Below the pieces are notes generated by a model, which searched no databases, was not told the origin of the DNA, and worked only from the letters and a program-made list of their open reading frames with translations. DNA of 64,000 nt, taken from NCBI RefSeq assembly GCF_034424315.1, contig NZ_CP139972.1, forward strand, positions 3,968,001 through 4,032,000, given 5' to 3'. The stretch's first letter is position 1; every line of letters begins with the position of its first letter. This DNA comes from Chitinophaga sancti (GTDB lineage: Bacteria > Bacteroidota > Bacteroidia > Chitinophagales > Chitinophagaceae). This document shows, piece by piece, positions 51,077 to 59,684 of this stretch. The translations under genes were made by a program, and so were the position numbers.

Positions 51077-52291
51077 TTATGCATCCAGCTCCCCTGCAAT
51101 CAGGTTCAGGCTACTCATACAGATCAGGGCATCACTCAGCATGGCACCTTTGATCAGTTCAGCATAAGCCTGGTAATAAATAAAGCATGGACGGCGGAAG
51201 TGCAGTCTGTAAGGGCTACGGCCACCATCACTGATGAGGTAAAAGCCCAGCTCCCCGTTGGCACCTTCTACAGCATTGTACAATTCGCCTGGTAATATGT
51301 CAGACTCACCCATGATAATCTTGAAGTGATAAATGAGTGCTTCCATTTTGGTGTAAACGTCGCTTTTTTCCGGCAGGTAATAAGCAGGAACATCAGCATG
51401 GTATACATCGGATGGCAGTGCTTTCACTTTATCCATCGCCTGACGGATAATGCTCAGGCTTTCCCACATTTCACCGTTACGAACCAGGAAACGGTCATAA
51501 CAGTCACCGGTGGTGCCTACTGGTATAGAAAATTCAAAATCTTCGTAAGAGGAATAAGGATGTGCTACGCGCAAATCGTAATCCACACCGGCTGCACGCA
51601 GGTTAGGACCGGTAAAGCCATAGTTCATCGCTCTTTCAGCACTGATCGGACCTACGCCCTGTGTACGCTCCATGAAGATACGGTTGCGGTTCATCAGGGT
51701 TTCGAATTCTTTCAGGGCTTTGGGAAACTCAACCAGGAAGGTTTCGATTTTTTCGAAAGCAGCGGGTGTAAAGTTTCTTTCAAAACCACCTACACGACCA
51801 ATATTGGTCGTAAGGCGGGATCCACAGATTTCTTCGTAGATCTCATAAGCCAGCTCACGCCAGCGCATGAGGTACAGGAAGCCGGTGAAAGCACCTGTAT
51901 CTACTCCTACTACCCCGTTACAGATCAGGTGATCACAGATACGTGCCAGCTCCATGATGATTACACGCAGGTAGTCAACACGCTTAGGGGTTTGAATACC
52001 CAGCAGTTTTTCTACCGTAATGTGCCATCCCATATTATTGATAGGAGAGGAACAGTAGTTCAGACGGTCAGTAAGAGGAGTGATCTGGTAATAAGGACGG
52101 TGCTCCGCGATCTTTTCGAATGCACGGTGGATATAACCCACAGTAGATTCGGAACTAACTACGCGCTCACCATCTATTTCCAATATATTTTGAAACACCC
52201 CGTGTGTAGCAGGGTGGGTAGGTCCGAGGTTGAGGGTTTGAGTAACCCTTTCAATTGATCCTTCCGGAAGTGTAATATGTTGCTCTGACAT
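51077..52291 (-). CDS. nuoD: NADH-quinone oxidoreductase subunit D
   Basis: A 404-residue 49-kDa-type subunit that lines the quinone site with NuoB. Conserved pieces are NLGPTHPATHGVF (with the quinone-site His), GYIHRAFEKIAEHR, RWRELAYEIYEEICGSRLTTN and the C-terminal GELGFYLISDGG and DPVMGEVDR-equivalent LNLIAGELDA ending. I chose ATG 52291 (MSEQHITLPEGS); a TTG two codons earlier is also in frame. It is a separate gene here, not fused to nuoC. Confidence 0.96.
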   Translation of the reverse strand: MSEQHITLPEGSIERVTQTLNLGPTHPATHGVFQNILEIDGERVVSSESTVGYIHRAFEKIAEHRPYYQITPLTDRLNYCSSPINNMGWHITVEKLLGIQTPKRVDYLRVIIMELARICDHLICNGVVGVDTGAFTGFLYLMRWRELAYEIYEEICGSRLTTNIGRVGGFERNFTPAAFEKIETFLVEFPKALKEFETLMNRNRIFMERTQGVGPISAERAMNYGFTGPNLRAAGVDYDLRVAHPYSSYEDFEFSIPVGTTGDCYDRFLVRNGEMWESLSIIRQAMDKVKALPSDVYHADVPAYYLPEKSDVYTKMEALIYHFKIIMGESDILPGELYNAVEGANGELGFYLISDGGRSPYRLHFRRPCFIYYQAYAELIKGAMLSDALICMSSLNLIAGELDA

Positions 52292-52308
52292 GATCAACGA
52301 ATAATTAA

Positions 52309-52830
52309 TTATATGCCAATATGCCCGCCGCGGCCGAACATTTCATCATCTTTATCGATACGAGTCTGGTCTTCCAGCGGAAATTCCTTACGCATTGGGA
52401 AGTAATCCATTTCATCAACGTTCAGGATACGTTTTAGGTTTGGATGCCCTACGAAGTTTACCCCAAAGAAGTCGTAAGTTTCACGCTCCATCCAGTTTGC
52501 AGATTCAAACAGCCGGGTAGCAGTAAATACTCTTGGATCTTCCACACTGGTATAAACCTTCATACGAAGTCTTACACGCTGGGCAAAATTGTAGAGGTGG
52601 TATACTACAGCCAGCTCTTCTCCTTTACGATCAGGATAGTGCACAGCAGTGAGGTCTGTTAAAAAACGAAATTGCAGCTCCTCATCATCGTAAAGGAACT
52701 GCATCACTTTCAGGTTCAGATCTTTAGGTACTGTAAAATTAAGCATCCCAAAGGTTTCTTCCACCTGTGAGACAGCCTCACCAAACTTGTCGGTTAGTCG
52801 TTGTTTAATATTGTCGTTAGTCAAGGACAT
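52309..52830 (-). CDS. nuoC: NADH-quinone oxidoreductase subunit C
   Basis: A 173-residue 30-kDa-type subunit with DLTAVHYPDRKGEELAVVYHLYN, the family core, and the signature WMERETYDFFGVNFVGHPNLKRIL followed by FPLEDQTR. It is part of the peripheral arm next to NuoD. ATG at 52830. It precedes nuoD by 17 bases. Confidence 0.96.
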   Translation of the reverse strand: MSLTNDNIKQRLTDKFGEAVSQVEETFGMLNFTVPKDLNLKVMQFLYDDEELQFRFLTDLTAVHYPDRKGEELAVVYHLYNFAQRVRLRMKVYTSVEDPRVFTATRLFESANWMERETYDFFGVNFVGHPNLKRILNVDEMDYFPMRKEFPLEDQTRIDKDDEMFGRGGHIGI

Positions 52831-52882
52831 TGCAGTGTGTATGTTTAAGATCGCGATACAGGAGTAAATTGTATAGTGATCT

Positions 52883-53446
52883 TTATTGTATGCCGTAGGA
52901 ATTCAACAGTTCTTTGTACTTATCGGATTGGCGGCGACGCAGGCTTTCCTGACCGATCAGGTCCTGGATGCGCATAAAGCCATCAATAATTGCTTCAGGA
53001 CGTGGAGGGCATCCTGGCACATAAACATCCACCGGAATCACCTGGTCGATGCCCTGTAATACAGAGTAAGTATCAAATACGCCACCACTGCTGGCGCAGG
53101 CGCCTACAGCCAGTACCCAGCGTGGCTCAGCCATCTGCAGGTATACCTGGCGTAATACAGGTCCCATTTTTTTGGAGATCGTACCCATTACCATCAGCAA
53201 ATCACACTGACGTGGGGTAAATGCCATCCTCTCTGCACCAAAACGCGCCAGATCGTAAGTAGACGCCATGGTGGCCATGAATTCGATTCCACAGCAGGAT
53301 GTAGCAAAAGGCAGGGGCCAGATCGAGTTTTTACGTGCAAGACCTATCGCTCTATCAAACGAGGTTGCAAAAAAACCTTCCCCGGAATATCCCTCAGGAA
53401 TTTCCACTGTCTTCACTTTCGTATTATACTGAACCGGACGTGCCAT
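52883..53446 (-). CDS. nuoB: NADH-quinone oxidoreductase subunit B
   Basis: A 187-residue subunit carrying the terminal Fe-S cluster N2. Ligands appear as the adjacent cysteines in ATSCCGIEFM, the Cys in AVGACASSGG and the Cys in YVPGCPPRPEA. I chose ATG 53446 (MARPVQYNTKVKTVEIPEGYSG) because GAAGG lies just before it; a GTG at 53497 would add 17 residues. It hands electrons to quinone with NuoD. Confidence 0.95.
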   Translation of the reverse strand: MARPVQYNTKVKTVEIPEGYSGEGFFATSFDRAIGLARKNSIWPLPFATSCCGIEFMATMASTYDLARFGAERMAFTPRQCDLLMVMGTISKKMGPVLRQVYLQMAEPRWVLAVGACASSGGVFDTYSVLQGIDQVIPVDVYVPGCPPRPEAIIDGFMRIQDLIGQESLRRRQSDKYKELLNSYGIQ

Positions 53447-53529
53447 AACCTTCAGATTTAAAATTTCAATATCAGATTTGTTCCCTTTAGCAAGCACAGC
53501 TTCACATGCGGCTGTGTGCTTTCATTATA

Positions 53530-53922
53530 TTAATCTTCCCATTTCAGGGCTCCCTTCTTAAGAATATAGAGGAAACCTACCATAAAAAATGCCACAAACA
53601 TAAGCATGGCGACGAAGCCTTCCCAACCCAACAGACGGAAATTGATCGCATAAGGATAAAAGAAAATGACTTCCACGTCGAAAAGAACGAACAGGATAGC
53701 CACCAGGAAGTACTTAATAGCTACAGGCTGACGGGCGTTACCGTGTCTTTCAATACCACTTTCAAAGGTCTCCAGTTTATCCTTGGTCTTTCTTCTTGGA
53801 CCCAGAAAGTGCGTAGCGAACATGGTGAGGCCTACAAAACCCAGCGCAGCTATTAGCTGTAAAATAATCGGAAAATAGCTAAAAGGAGTAGTTGCTGACA
53901 ATAATACTGTGTCTATAAACAT
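53530..53922 (-). CDS. nuoA: NADH-quinone oxidoreductase subunit A
   Basis: A 130-residue, three-helix membrane subunit. Family motifs: the ESGIERHGNARQPVAIKYFLVAILFVLFDVEVIFFYP region with the conserved loop and acidic residues in TM2. First gene of the nuo operon, preceded by a full -33/-7 promoter at 53955-53985. Starts ATG 53922. Confidence 0.96.
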   Translation of the reverse strand: MFIDTVLLSATTPFSYFPIILQLIAALGFVGLTMFATHFLGPRRKTKDKLETFESGIERHGNARQPVAIKYFLVAILFVLFDVEVIFFYPYAINFRLLGWEGFVAMLMFVAFFMVGFLYILKKGALKWED

Positions 53923-53954
53923 AAGCTTCCCTATAAATCGTTCATCAGAATGAG

Positions 53955-53985
53955 CAAAAATAGGCTAAGTCTTGGAATATTCAAA
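53955..53985 (-). promoter_or_regulatory. Promoter of the nuoA-N operon (-33 TTTG, -7 TATTTTTG)
   Basis: On the minus strand TTTG (53982-53985) and TATTTTTG (53955-53962) are 19 bases apart. The -33 context TTTGAATATTC is identical over 11 bases to that of the OmpA-like promoter. Expected leader about 25-30 bases before the nuoA ATG. Confidence 0.82.
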
Positions 53986-54030
53986 TCTATTGAGGGATTA
54001 AAATATTATGTTTTTTCCCCAACCGGAAAT

Positions 54031-54059
54031 AAAAAAACCCCGGCAGTCGCCGGGGTTTT
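54031..54059 (-). terminator. Terminator of the TPR-protein operon
   Basis: CCCCGGC (54038-54044) pairs with GCCGGGG (54049-54055) around AGTC, with four further A-T pairs. The minus-strand side continues into a T-run. It lies 20 bases after the TPR gene stop. Confidence 0.92.
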
Positions 54060-54079
54060 CTGTTTATAGCTCAATTCGC

Positions 54080-55795
54080 TTATTTTTTGTTTCCCTGAGA
54101 AGCAGGCTTGGATGCGGATTTATTTCTGTTAGCCAGGTTTTCCTTGATCGCAGCAACGGTAGCGTTGTTAGGATCGATAGAAGTAACCTTGTCCATCCAG
54201 ATCTTCATGTTAGCATCATCATCTTTGTTATAGTAGTAGATCATCAGGTACTGATAAGGGAACATCAGCTGAGATGGCTTCAGTTTCTCCTCACCTTTGA
54301 TCTCAAACAGGTGCTGGAAGTAAGTCAGCGCCAGACCTTCTTTTGCTTCAGGATCTTTTGCCATGTTTGCACGGCCCCTCCAGTAAGTACCCAGTACTTC
54401 CTGAGTAGGATATTTAGCTACGAACTGGCCCCAGGTAGAATCTGCCTGGTTGTAATCACGCGCATAAATTTCCATGGTACCTTTCCAGAACATATCCTGG
54501 ATCTTACCTGTATTTTTCTCATCGGAGAACTCATTTACCAGTTTACCATACCATTCAGCAGATTTCTTGCTTGCACCCATTGCTTTGAAGGATTCAGCAA
54601 CATTTCTGAATTTATCTGCATCTTTTGCAGTATCAGACAGTGCATATTTCTCCAGGTACATAGCAGCAATGGAATCATTCGCTGCTCTTGTAGCAGAATC
54701 ACCAATGTTTGCCTGGTATACAACGCTCAGCAGTTTGTAGTCGTTAGCCACCAGTTTGGATTCGCCAGCCGCTTTTGCGTAAGTTTCCATTTCAGCTTTA
54801 GCGGTAACGGTATCACCTTTCTGCAGGTAAGCATCTGCCAGCAGGCGGGTGAATTTACCCCTGTAAGCGTCATTTGCCTGTGGTAATACAGATTTAGCTT
54901 TGCTGATAGCAGCATCGTAATCTTTCTTGAAGAAGGAGATTGCAGTCAGGTTATACTCGTTTTCCAGTTTACCTGCGCCTTCACCTACCACACTCATATA
55001 TTTCTCCAGGTACTTAGCTGCATTTTCCAGTGACAGCGTAACTTTGGTTGGAGTGATATAGAATTCATACAGCTGGTAATAAGCCGGGCCATAGTTAGCA
55101 TCCATGTTGGTTGCTTTGGTCCAGTCGTTTACAGCATCCTGCATCAGCTTGGCATTGAAGTTTACAATACCTTCTTTCATGGTAGCTTCAGCACTGTTAG
55201 GATCCAGCTCTAAAGCTTTCTCATAAGTAGTGATCGCTTTACCACCGTTTTCACCACCCAGCATACGGTAAGCATCACCCAGCTCGATATAATCAGCAGC
55301 GGTAGCTGTATAAACTTCTTTCTTCTTACGACCTTCGTTGTTCAGCAATTTCTCCATTACGCTCAGTGCGTAACCACGGTCTCCACCATGGATTTCAGAG
55401 TTAGCATCAGCAATCGCACGGGCTACATCGCCATTACGACCCTGTGTTGCAGTACTTGCAGCTTCAAACTTTGTTTTAGCAGCAGCGGCATCGCCCTTCA
55501 ACAGATCCAGCCTGCCCATACCCACCTGCAATAAAGCAGAAGTAGGAACTGCGGTCAGACCTTTCTGGAAAGTGGCGGCAGCACCATTGTTATCACCCAG
55601 GCCCAGCTGAGCAATACCCAGGTAATAATATGCTCTTTCTTCAGTAGGCTTAGCGGCTATTACTTTCTCCAGGTCTTGTTTGGCTGTTTCATACTTGCCA
55701 TAATACAGGTCTTTCAATCCATCTTCTACAGATTGAGCCATAGCGCCGTTCGCGACGCACAGCATTGCAACAATTAAACTTTTCCGTCTGTTCAT
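54080..55795 (-). CDS. Exported tetratricopeptide-repeat protein
   Basis: A 571-residue protein with a signal peptide (residues 1-21, cut near GAMAQ) and many TPR units, for example YYYLGIAQLGLGDNNGAAATFQKGL, ADYIELGDAYRML and ALELDPNSAEA. TPR arrays are protein-docking scaffolds; no catalytic domain is seen. The C-terminal tail is Lys/Asn/Ser-rich. I chose ATG 55795 (MNRRKSLIVAML); a TTG two codons earlier is in frame. It lies 37 bases after the PstS-like lipoprotein gene. Its binding partner is unknown. Confidence 0.85.
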   Translation of the reverse strand: MNRRKSLIVAMLCVANGAMAQSVEDGLKDLYYGKYETAKQDLEKVIAAKPTEERAYYYLGIAQLGLGDNNGAAATFQKGLTAVPTSALLQVGMGRLDLLKGDAAAAKTKFEAASTATQGRNGDVARAIADANSEIHGGDRGYALSVMEKLLNNEGRKKKEVYTATAADYIELGDAYRMLGGENGGKAITTYEKALELDPNSAEATMKEGIVNFNAKLMQDAVNDWTKATNMDANYGPAYYQLYEFYITPTKVTLSLENAAKYLEKYMSVVGEGAGKLENEYNLTAISFFKKDYDAAISKAKSVLPQANDAYRGKFTRLLADAYLQKGDTVTAKAEMETYAKAAGESKLVANDYKLLSVVYQANIGDSATRAANDSIAAMYLEKYALSDTAKDADKFRNVAESFKAMGASKKSAEWYGKLVNEFSDEKNTGKIQDMFWKGTMEIYARDYNQADSTWGQFVAKYPTQEVLGTYWRGRANMAKDPEAKEGLALTYFQHLFEIKGEEKLKPSQLMFPYQYLMIYYYNKDDDANMKIWMDKVTSIDPNNATVAAIKENLANRNKSASKPASQGNKK

Positions 55796-55832
55796 GAGCA
55801 ATCCGGTTTTTAATTTTAGTTGTGTTAGTTTT

Positions 55833-56756
55833 TTACTTGATGTTCGCTTCCCTAAACACGATGTTCAATCTCGCAGGGAACAATTTGAATTTACCTATCA
55901 CCATTTGTCCTTCTTGTCCTCCGAGGAAGGTTGCGAACCCGGACCCCAATCCGCTGTAAGGTTCTTTTAAGCAAAAGAATAATCCTCTTTTCAGCGGGTA
56001 TGAACCGAGAGCAATATATGCCTGAAATGGTTTTACAAATTCCGAACCATTATCAGCGCGCACCTTCACTACAGTCACCTTATTTGTAAATTCTATTGCC
56101 TGGGCATCGTTGGTATCTGAAATCCAGCTTACCCCGATCACACCCAGTGCATCTTTTGATTTAGCCACATAATCAATTACTTCGGGATTGGTTTTCGCAG
56201 CCATTACGTTCTTTGGCAAGGCCTTTCCCTGGTTGATTGAATCCTGGATATATCTTACCGTACTTGAATTCGAATTGTCGAAAATGATTTGCCACTTCTT
56301 ATCCGTGTCAGTTCCGTCCATTATATTGCGCACCTGGTCCAGCGTAAGGATTGAATCCGGATTGCTGTGATTAGTAATCAATGCTACACCATCCCAGGCG
56401 AGCATCATACTTTGTGGCGATATCTTAACTTGTTTCATATAATCCAGCTCCTGCTGATTGAAGCTCCTGGTTACGAGGATCAATCGTGCACTATCCGCCA
56501 TCAGGTCCCTGAAGCAATCTACTTCGGGCTTGTATTCCGCGATAATATGTGCTTTCGGATAAAGTGATTCAAAAACCTTTATTTCCGATTCTATCAACGG
56601 CCTGTATGTCTCATCTACACTTATTTTTATCGTGCCGGATGTTGGCGTATCCTGCACCTGACCGGATTTATTGTTCGATGTACAGGAGGACAAGATAGCG
56701 ATTGTCGCTAACAATGCGACATAATTCCGGTTCCTTTTAATGATACTGGTAAACAT
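55833..56756 (-). CDS. PstS-like periplasmic-binding-fold lipoprotein
   Basis: A 307-residue lipoprotein with an SPII signal (lipobox ILSSC, Cys at residue 25). The mature part has a PstS-like fold: GTIKISVDETYRPLIESEIKVFESLYP, VTRSFNQQELDYMKQ, WDGVALITNHSNPDSILTLDQVRNI and NSNSSTVRYIQDSI. PstS proteins bind phosphate, but no PstCAB genes are adjacent and the gene is linked to a TPR protein, so a role in ABC phosphate import is unproven. Ligand unknown. Confidence 0.85.
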   Translation of the reverse strand: MFTSIIKRNRNYVALLATIAILSSCTSNNKSGQVQDTPTSGTIKISVDETYRPLIESEIKVFESLYPKAHIIAEYKPEVDCFRDLMADSARLILVTRSFNQQELDYMKQVKISPQSMMLAWDGVALITNHSNPDSILTLDQVRNIMDGTDTDKKWQIIFDNSNSSTVRYIQDSINQGKALPKNVMAAKTNPEVIDYVAKSKDALGVIGVSWISDTNDAQAIEFTNKVTVVKVRADNGSEFVKPFQAYIALGSYPLKRGLFFCLKEPYSGLGSGFATFLGGQEGQMVIGKFKLFPARLNIVFREANIK

Positions 56757-56775
56757 ATGCCTGACTATTAGTTCG

Positions 56776-57021
56776 TTAATTCCTGTTAAAAAATGAATTT
56801 TTTACTCCCCGGTACACGCGGAAAATACCATAAGCGATCAGGACCCCTCCGAAAATATAGAGTACAGTTTGCGACACCCGGAACTGCCCCATACCGAGTC
56901 GTTCCGCAAATATTGCAAATAATCCAAAGAGCATAAAAAATAACCCTCTTATTAACTCTCCAAGTGAGCGATAGTCGATGCTCATATTCCTTTTACCAGA
57001 TCTTTCCTGTTCCATCAGCAT
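56776..57021 (-). CDS. Small two-helix membrane protein
   Basis: An 81-residue protein with two hydrophobic segments (about residues 27-40, GLFFMLFGLFAIFA, and 52-70, TVLYIFGGVLIAYGIFRVY) and a basic C-terminus. It is 19 bases upstream of the PstS-like gene and likely co-transcribed. In-frame ATGs at 57021, 57015 and 56985 are all possible starts. I recognise no family. Confidence 0.65.
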   Translation of the reverse strand: MLMEQERSGKRNMSIDYRSLGELIRGLFFMLFGLFAIFAERLGMGQFRVSQTVLYIFGGVLIAYGIFRVYRGVKNSFFNRN

Positions 57022-57033
57022 TGTTGCGAATTA

Positions 57034-57063
57034 CAAGTATACAAAAAAAAATTTCTAATCAAA
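57034..57063 (-). promoter_or_regulatory. Candidate promoter of the small membrane protein-PstS-TPR operon
   Basis: On the minus strand TTTG (57060-57063) and TATACTTG (57034-57041; one mismatch to TAnnTTTG) are 18 bases apart, just upstream of the ATG at 57021. Confidence 0.45.
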
Positions 57064-57436
57064 TACCTGTTCTATTAGAAGATCATCAAGAAAAATGGGT
57101 TGCATGCTAAACGGGCAACTGTAAAAGCCGCCACTAGCGCGGTTTTCGTAAACGTCTGGCATTCATACATTTTTTCATATTCAATCTACATCTAATTATG
57201 AACGAAGTTGTTAAAACCTTGTTAATACTAATCAGGATCAAATTTCCCCCTATTTGCGATATATACGAGAATAATCTTCATCATAGTATCTCATAATTAT
57301 TATATAGATGCTGTATAACTTAAATTCCATAACCCATGCCAGTTATACTGCACCAGGCCTGACAGTGTTCCAAATCCCGCCCTGCGGGCCTTTCGGCAAA
57401 ATTAGAGTGGATTAATAAAATAATGTTAAAATCTTG
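57064..57436. other. Non-coding gap between the small membrane protein and the phosphatase gene
   Basis: These 373 bases are AT-rich in the middle (about 57170-57330) and hold no credible ORF. A small GC-rich palindrome CCCGC-cct-GCGGG is at 57376-57388. I see no terminator, RNA gene or repeat array. Confidence 0.5.
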
Positions 57437-57444
57437 TAGGTTTG
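57437..57444 (+). promoter_or_regulatory. Candidate -7 box TAGGTTTG for the phosphatase-hisS operon
   Basis: TAGGTTTG matches TAnnTTTG and ends 7 bases before the ATG at 57452, so the message would start almost at the start codon. No -33 TTTG at the usual spacing was found. Confidence 0.45.
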
Positions 57445-57451
57445 CGCAATT

Positions 57452-57892
57452 ATGAAAATATTAATGGTTTGCCTGGGAAATATTTGCCGCTCCCCCCTGG
57501 CGGAAGGCATCCTCAGGCACCTGGCAGACGAAAAAGGGCTGAACTGGGCAATAGATTCAGCCGGCACGGGCAACTGGCATGTGGGTGATCCGCCTGACAA
57601 GCGTTCCGTAATGGTAGCCAGACAGCACGGCATAGATATTTCAGGACTCAGGGGCCGCCAGTTCCAGGTAGCCGACTTCGATGAATTTGACCGCATCTTC
57701 GTCATGGACCTGGACAATTATCGCGATGTGCTGCGCAAAGCCCGCAGGGATGCAGACAGGGAAAAGGTACAGCTACTCCTTGATAACCAGCAACCTGTAC
57801 CAGATCCATGGTACGACGACGCCCTCTTTGAACCCGTATATAATATGATCTATAAAGCCTGCCAGCGCATAGTGGCGGGCACTGATATATAA
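57452..57892 (+). CDS. Low-molecular-weight protein tyrosine phosphatase
   Basis: A 146-residue LMW-PTP. The catalytic P-loop CLGNICRS starts with C7 and ends with R13-S14, and the general acid lies in VPDPWYDDALFEPVYNMI. These enzymes dephosphorylate phosphotyrosine, in bacteria often on exopolysaccharide kinases; the substrate here is not known. Eleven bases separate it from hisS, so the two are probably co-transcribed. Confidence 0.93.
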   Translation: MKILMVCLGNICRSPLAEGILRHLADEKGLNWAIDSAGTGNWHVGDPPDKRSVMVARQHGIDISGLRGRQFQVADFDEFDRIFVMDLDNYRDVLRKARRDADREKVQLLLDNQQPVPDPWYDDALFEPVYNMIYKACQRIVAGTDI

Positions 57893-57903
57893 AAATCAAA
57901 ACG

Positions 57904-59256
57904 ATGATAAAACCCAGTATACCAAAAGGTACCCGTGATTTCGGTCCTGTGGTAGTAAGGAAAAGGCAGTATATCTTTCAGACGATCCGCGAAACATTCG
58001 AACTGTTTGGCTTTCAGCCGCTGGAAACACCTGCCATGGAACAAATGGATACCCTGACCGGTAAATATGGTGAGGAAGGAGATAAACTGATTTTTAAAAT
58101 TCTGGATAACGGAGACATCCTGGGCCGCGCCCAGCAGGCAAAAGATAGCCGTGAACTGGGCATTCTGCTGTGTGAGAAGGCACTGCGCTATGATCTGACG
58201 ATTCCTTTTGCCCGGTTTGTGGTGATGAATCAGAATGACCTGGCGTTTCCCTTTAAGAGGTACCAGATGCAGCCGGTATGGCGTGCTGACAAACCGCAGA
58301 AAGGCAGATACCGTGAATTCTATCAATGCGATGTGGATATCGTGGGAAGCAATTCTTTGCTGAATGAAATTGAATTGCTCATGATTTATGATTCCGTATT
58401 CACAAAACTGGGTATGGAAGGCTATGAGATCCGCATTAACAACCGGAAAATTCTCAGCGCGCTGGCTGAAGTGGCCGGAAAACCAGCGTTATTAACAGAT
58501 ATTACCGTAGCCATCGATAAATTAGATAAGATCGGCATTGAAAAAGTTAAAGAAGAACTTGCGGAACGTGGCCTGAATGACAGCGAAATCACAATTATTG
58601 CTAATTTTCTCAACATTGGGGGGAATAATGAGGAAAAATTGCAACAATTAGGCGAATTGTTCAAAAATTCTGAAACTGGCAAAAAAGGAATTGAAGAACT
58701 GAGCTATGTACTCCAGTCTCAGCCAACAGCCTTCAAAGCTACCCCTATCCTGGATGTTACACTTGCACGCGGTCTGAACTACTATACAGGTATGATCGTG
58801 GAAGTAAAGGCTCCATCCACTGTGAAAATGGGTAGCATCGGCGGCGGCGGCCGTTATGACGACCTCACAGGCCTCTTTGGCTTACCCAACCTCTCCGGTG
58901 TCGGTATCTCCTTCGGGGTAGACCGCATCTATGACGTACTCGAAGAATTAAACCTCTTCCCCGCTACCGCCCAGCAGGGTACCCGCGTACTGATCTTCAA
59001 TATGGACGCAAATACCACAGCTACCGCATTCCCCATGCTGGCCGGCCTCCGTGCCCGTGGCATCGCCGCAGAACTCTACCACGAGCCAGCCAAAATGGAT
59101 AAGCAAATGAAATATGCGAATAAACGTGGGATCCCATATGTAATCATTATGGGCGAAAGCGAAGTGAAAGAAGGTATGCTCAGTATCAAGAACATGGTGA
59201 GCGGCCAACAGGAGAAAATCACAGCTGCAGCATTGGCTAGCTATTCCTTCGAATAA
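57904..59256 (+). CDS. hisS: Histidyl-tRNA synthetase
   Basis: A 450-residue class II synthetase that charges tRNA-His. Seen motifs: PKGTRDFGP at the N-terminus, RYDLTIPFAR, motif 2 YREFYQCDVDIVG, the histidine-specific LARGLNYYTGMIVE, and motif 3 in LSGVGISFGVDRIYD; an anticodon-binding domain fills the last 90 residues. Length fits the family. Cytoplasmic. Confidence 0.97.
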   Translation: MIKPSIPKGTRDFGPVVVRKRQYIFQTIRETFELFGFQPLETPAMEQMDTLTGKYGEEGDKLIFKILDNGDILGRAQQAKDSRELGILLCEKALRYDLTIPFARFVVMNQNDLAFPFKRYQMQPVWRADKPQKGRYREFYQCDVDIVGSNSLLNEIELLMIYDSVFTKLGMEGYEIRINNRKILSALAEVAGKPALLTDITVAIDKLDKIGIEKVKEELAERGLNDSEITIIANFLNIGGNNEEKLQQLGELFKNSETGKKGIEELSYVLQSQPTAFKATPILDVTLARGLNYYTGMIVEVKAPSTVKMGSIGGGGRYDDLTGLFGLPNLSGVGISFGVDRIYDVLEELNLFPATAQQGTRVLIFNMDANTTATAFPMLAGLRARGIAAELYHEPAKMDKQMKYANKRGIPYVIIMGESEVKEGMLSIKNMVSGQQEKITAAALASYSFE

Positions 59257-59278
59257 GGTATAAATAATTAAATAGTTG

Positions 59279-59308
59279 ATAGCCAGGGTGTTCTCACACC
59301 CTGGCTAT
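59279..59308 (+). terminator. Hairpin terminator after hisS
   Basis: A perfect 12-bp stem ATAGCCAGGGTG/CACCCTGGCTAT (59279-59290 and 59297-59308) with a 6-base loop; the downstream T-run is weak (TGTGTTTA). Confidence 0.75.
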
Positions 59309-59453
59309 TGTGTTTATATACCCGGAAAGGCTTCGGATAAGTTCATTATCGGTTCACTAAAAGATCACTTCAATATCACCTCATTATCCAATTGATATAC
59401 AAGTGACCTTATCGTGATCTTTAGGTGCCATATTAGTGAACTAAAGGTTTCGA

Positions 59454-59640
59454 ATCTTCACTGGGGATTCACAGGGTTCCCACAAAGTCGAAACCGGGTC
59501 TAAAACTGGTCTATACCGAGTCTATACCTGGTCCTTGCCGAGTCTAAACCTGGTTTTTACCAACTCTCCACCAAGTCTTCACCGAGTCTTAGCCAAGTCT
59601 ATACCTGGTCTTTGCCAGGTCTTCACCCAGTCTCCACCGA
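59454..59640. repeat. 11-bp-period degenerate tandem array B (14 clear units, up to 17)
   Basis: From 59487 to 59640 there are fourteen 11-base units in perfect phase, starting at 59487, 59498, 59509 and so on to 59630. Twelve begin with GTC; the other two have GTT (59553) and CTC (59564). The consensus is about GTCTWHRCCNR, for example GTCTATACCTG, GTCTTCACCGA, GTCTAAACCTG. Three weaker units (59454 ATCTTCACTGG, 59465, 59476) extend it to 187 bp. No unit contains an inserted or deleted base. It ends 44 bases before the CDF transporter ATG, after the hisS terminator. Same period and NTC start as array A at 357-444, with a different N8. Function unknown. Confidence 0.9.
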
Positions 59641-59684
59641 AACCCCGCCCCCCACATTCGGCATACTTTTCACTAATCATCAGT

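Noticed and set aside
55833..56756. High-affinity phosphate ABC importer (Pst) locus
   Set aside because: Only a PstS-like lipoprotein is present; no PstC, PstA, PstB or PhoU genes lie beside it.
59445..59465. tRNA-like T-arm sequence GGTTTCGAATC
   Set aside because: No matching acceptor stem, D arm or anticodon arm upstream; the bases belong to the start of the repeat array.
59454..59640. Array B as a CRISPR array
   Set aside because: Units are 11 bp with no separate spacers, the repeats are degenerate, and no cas genes are present.
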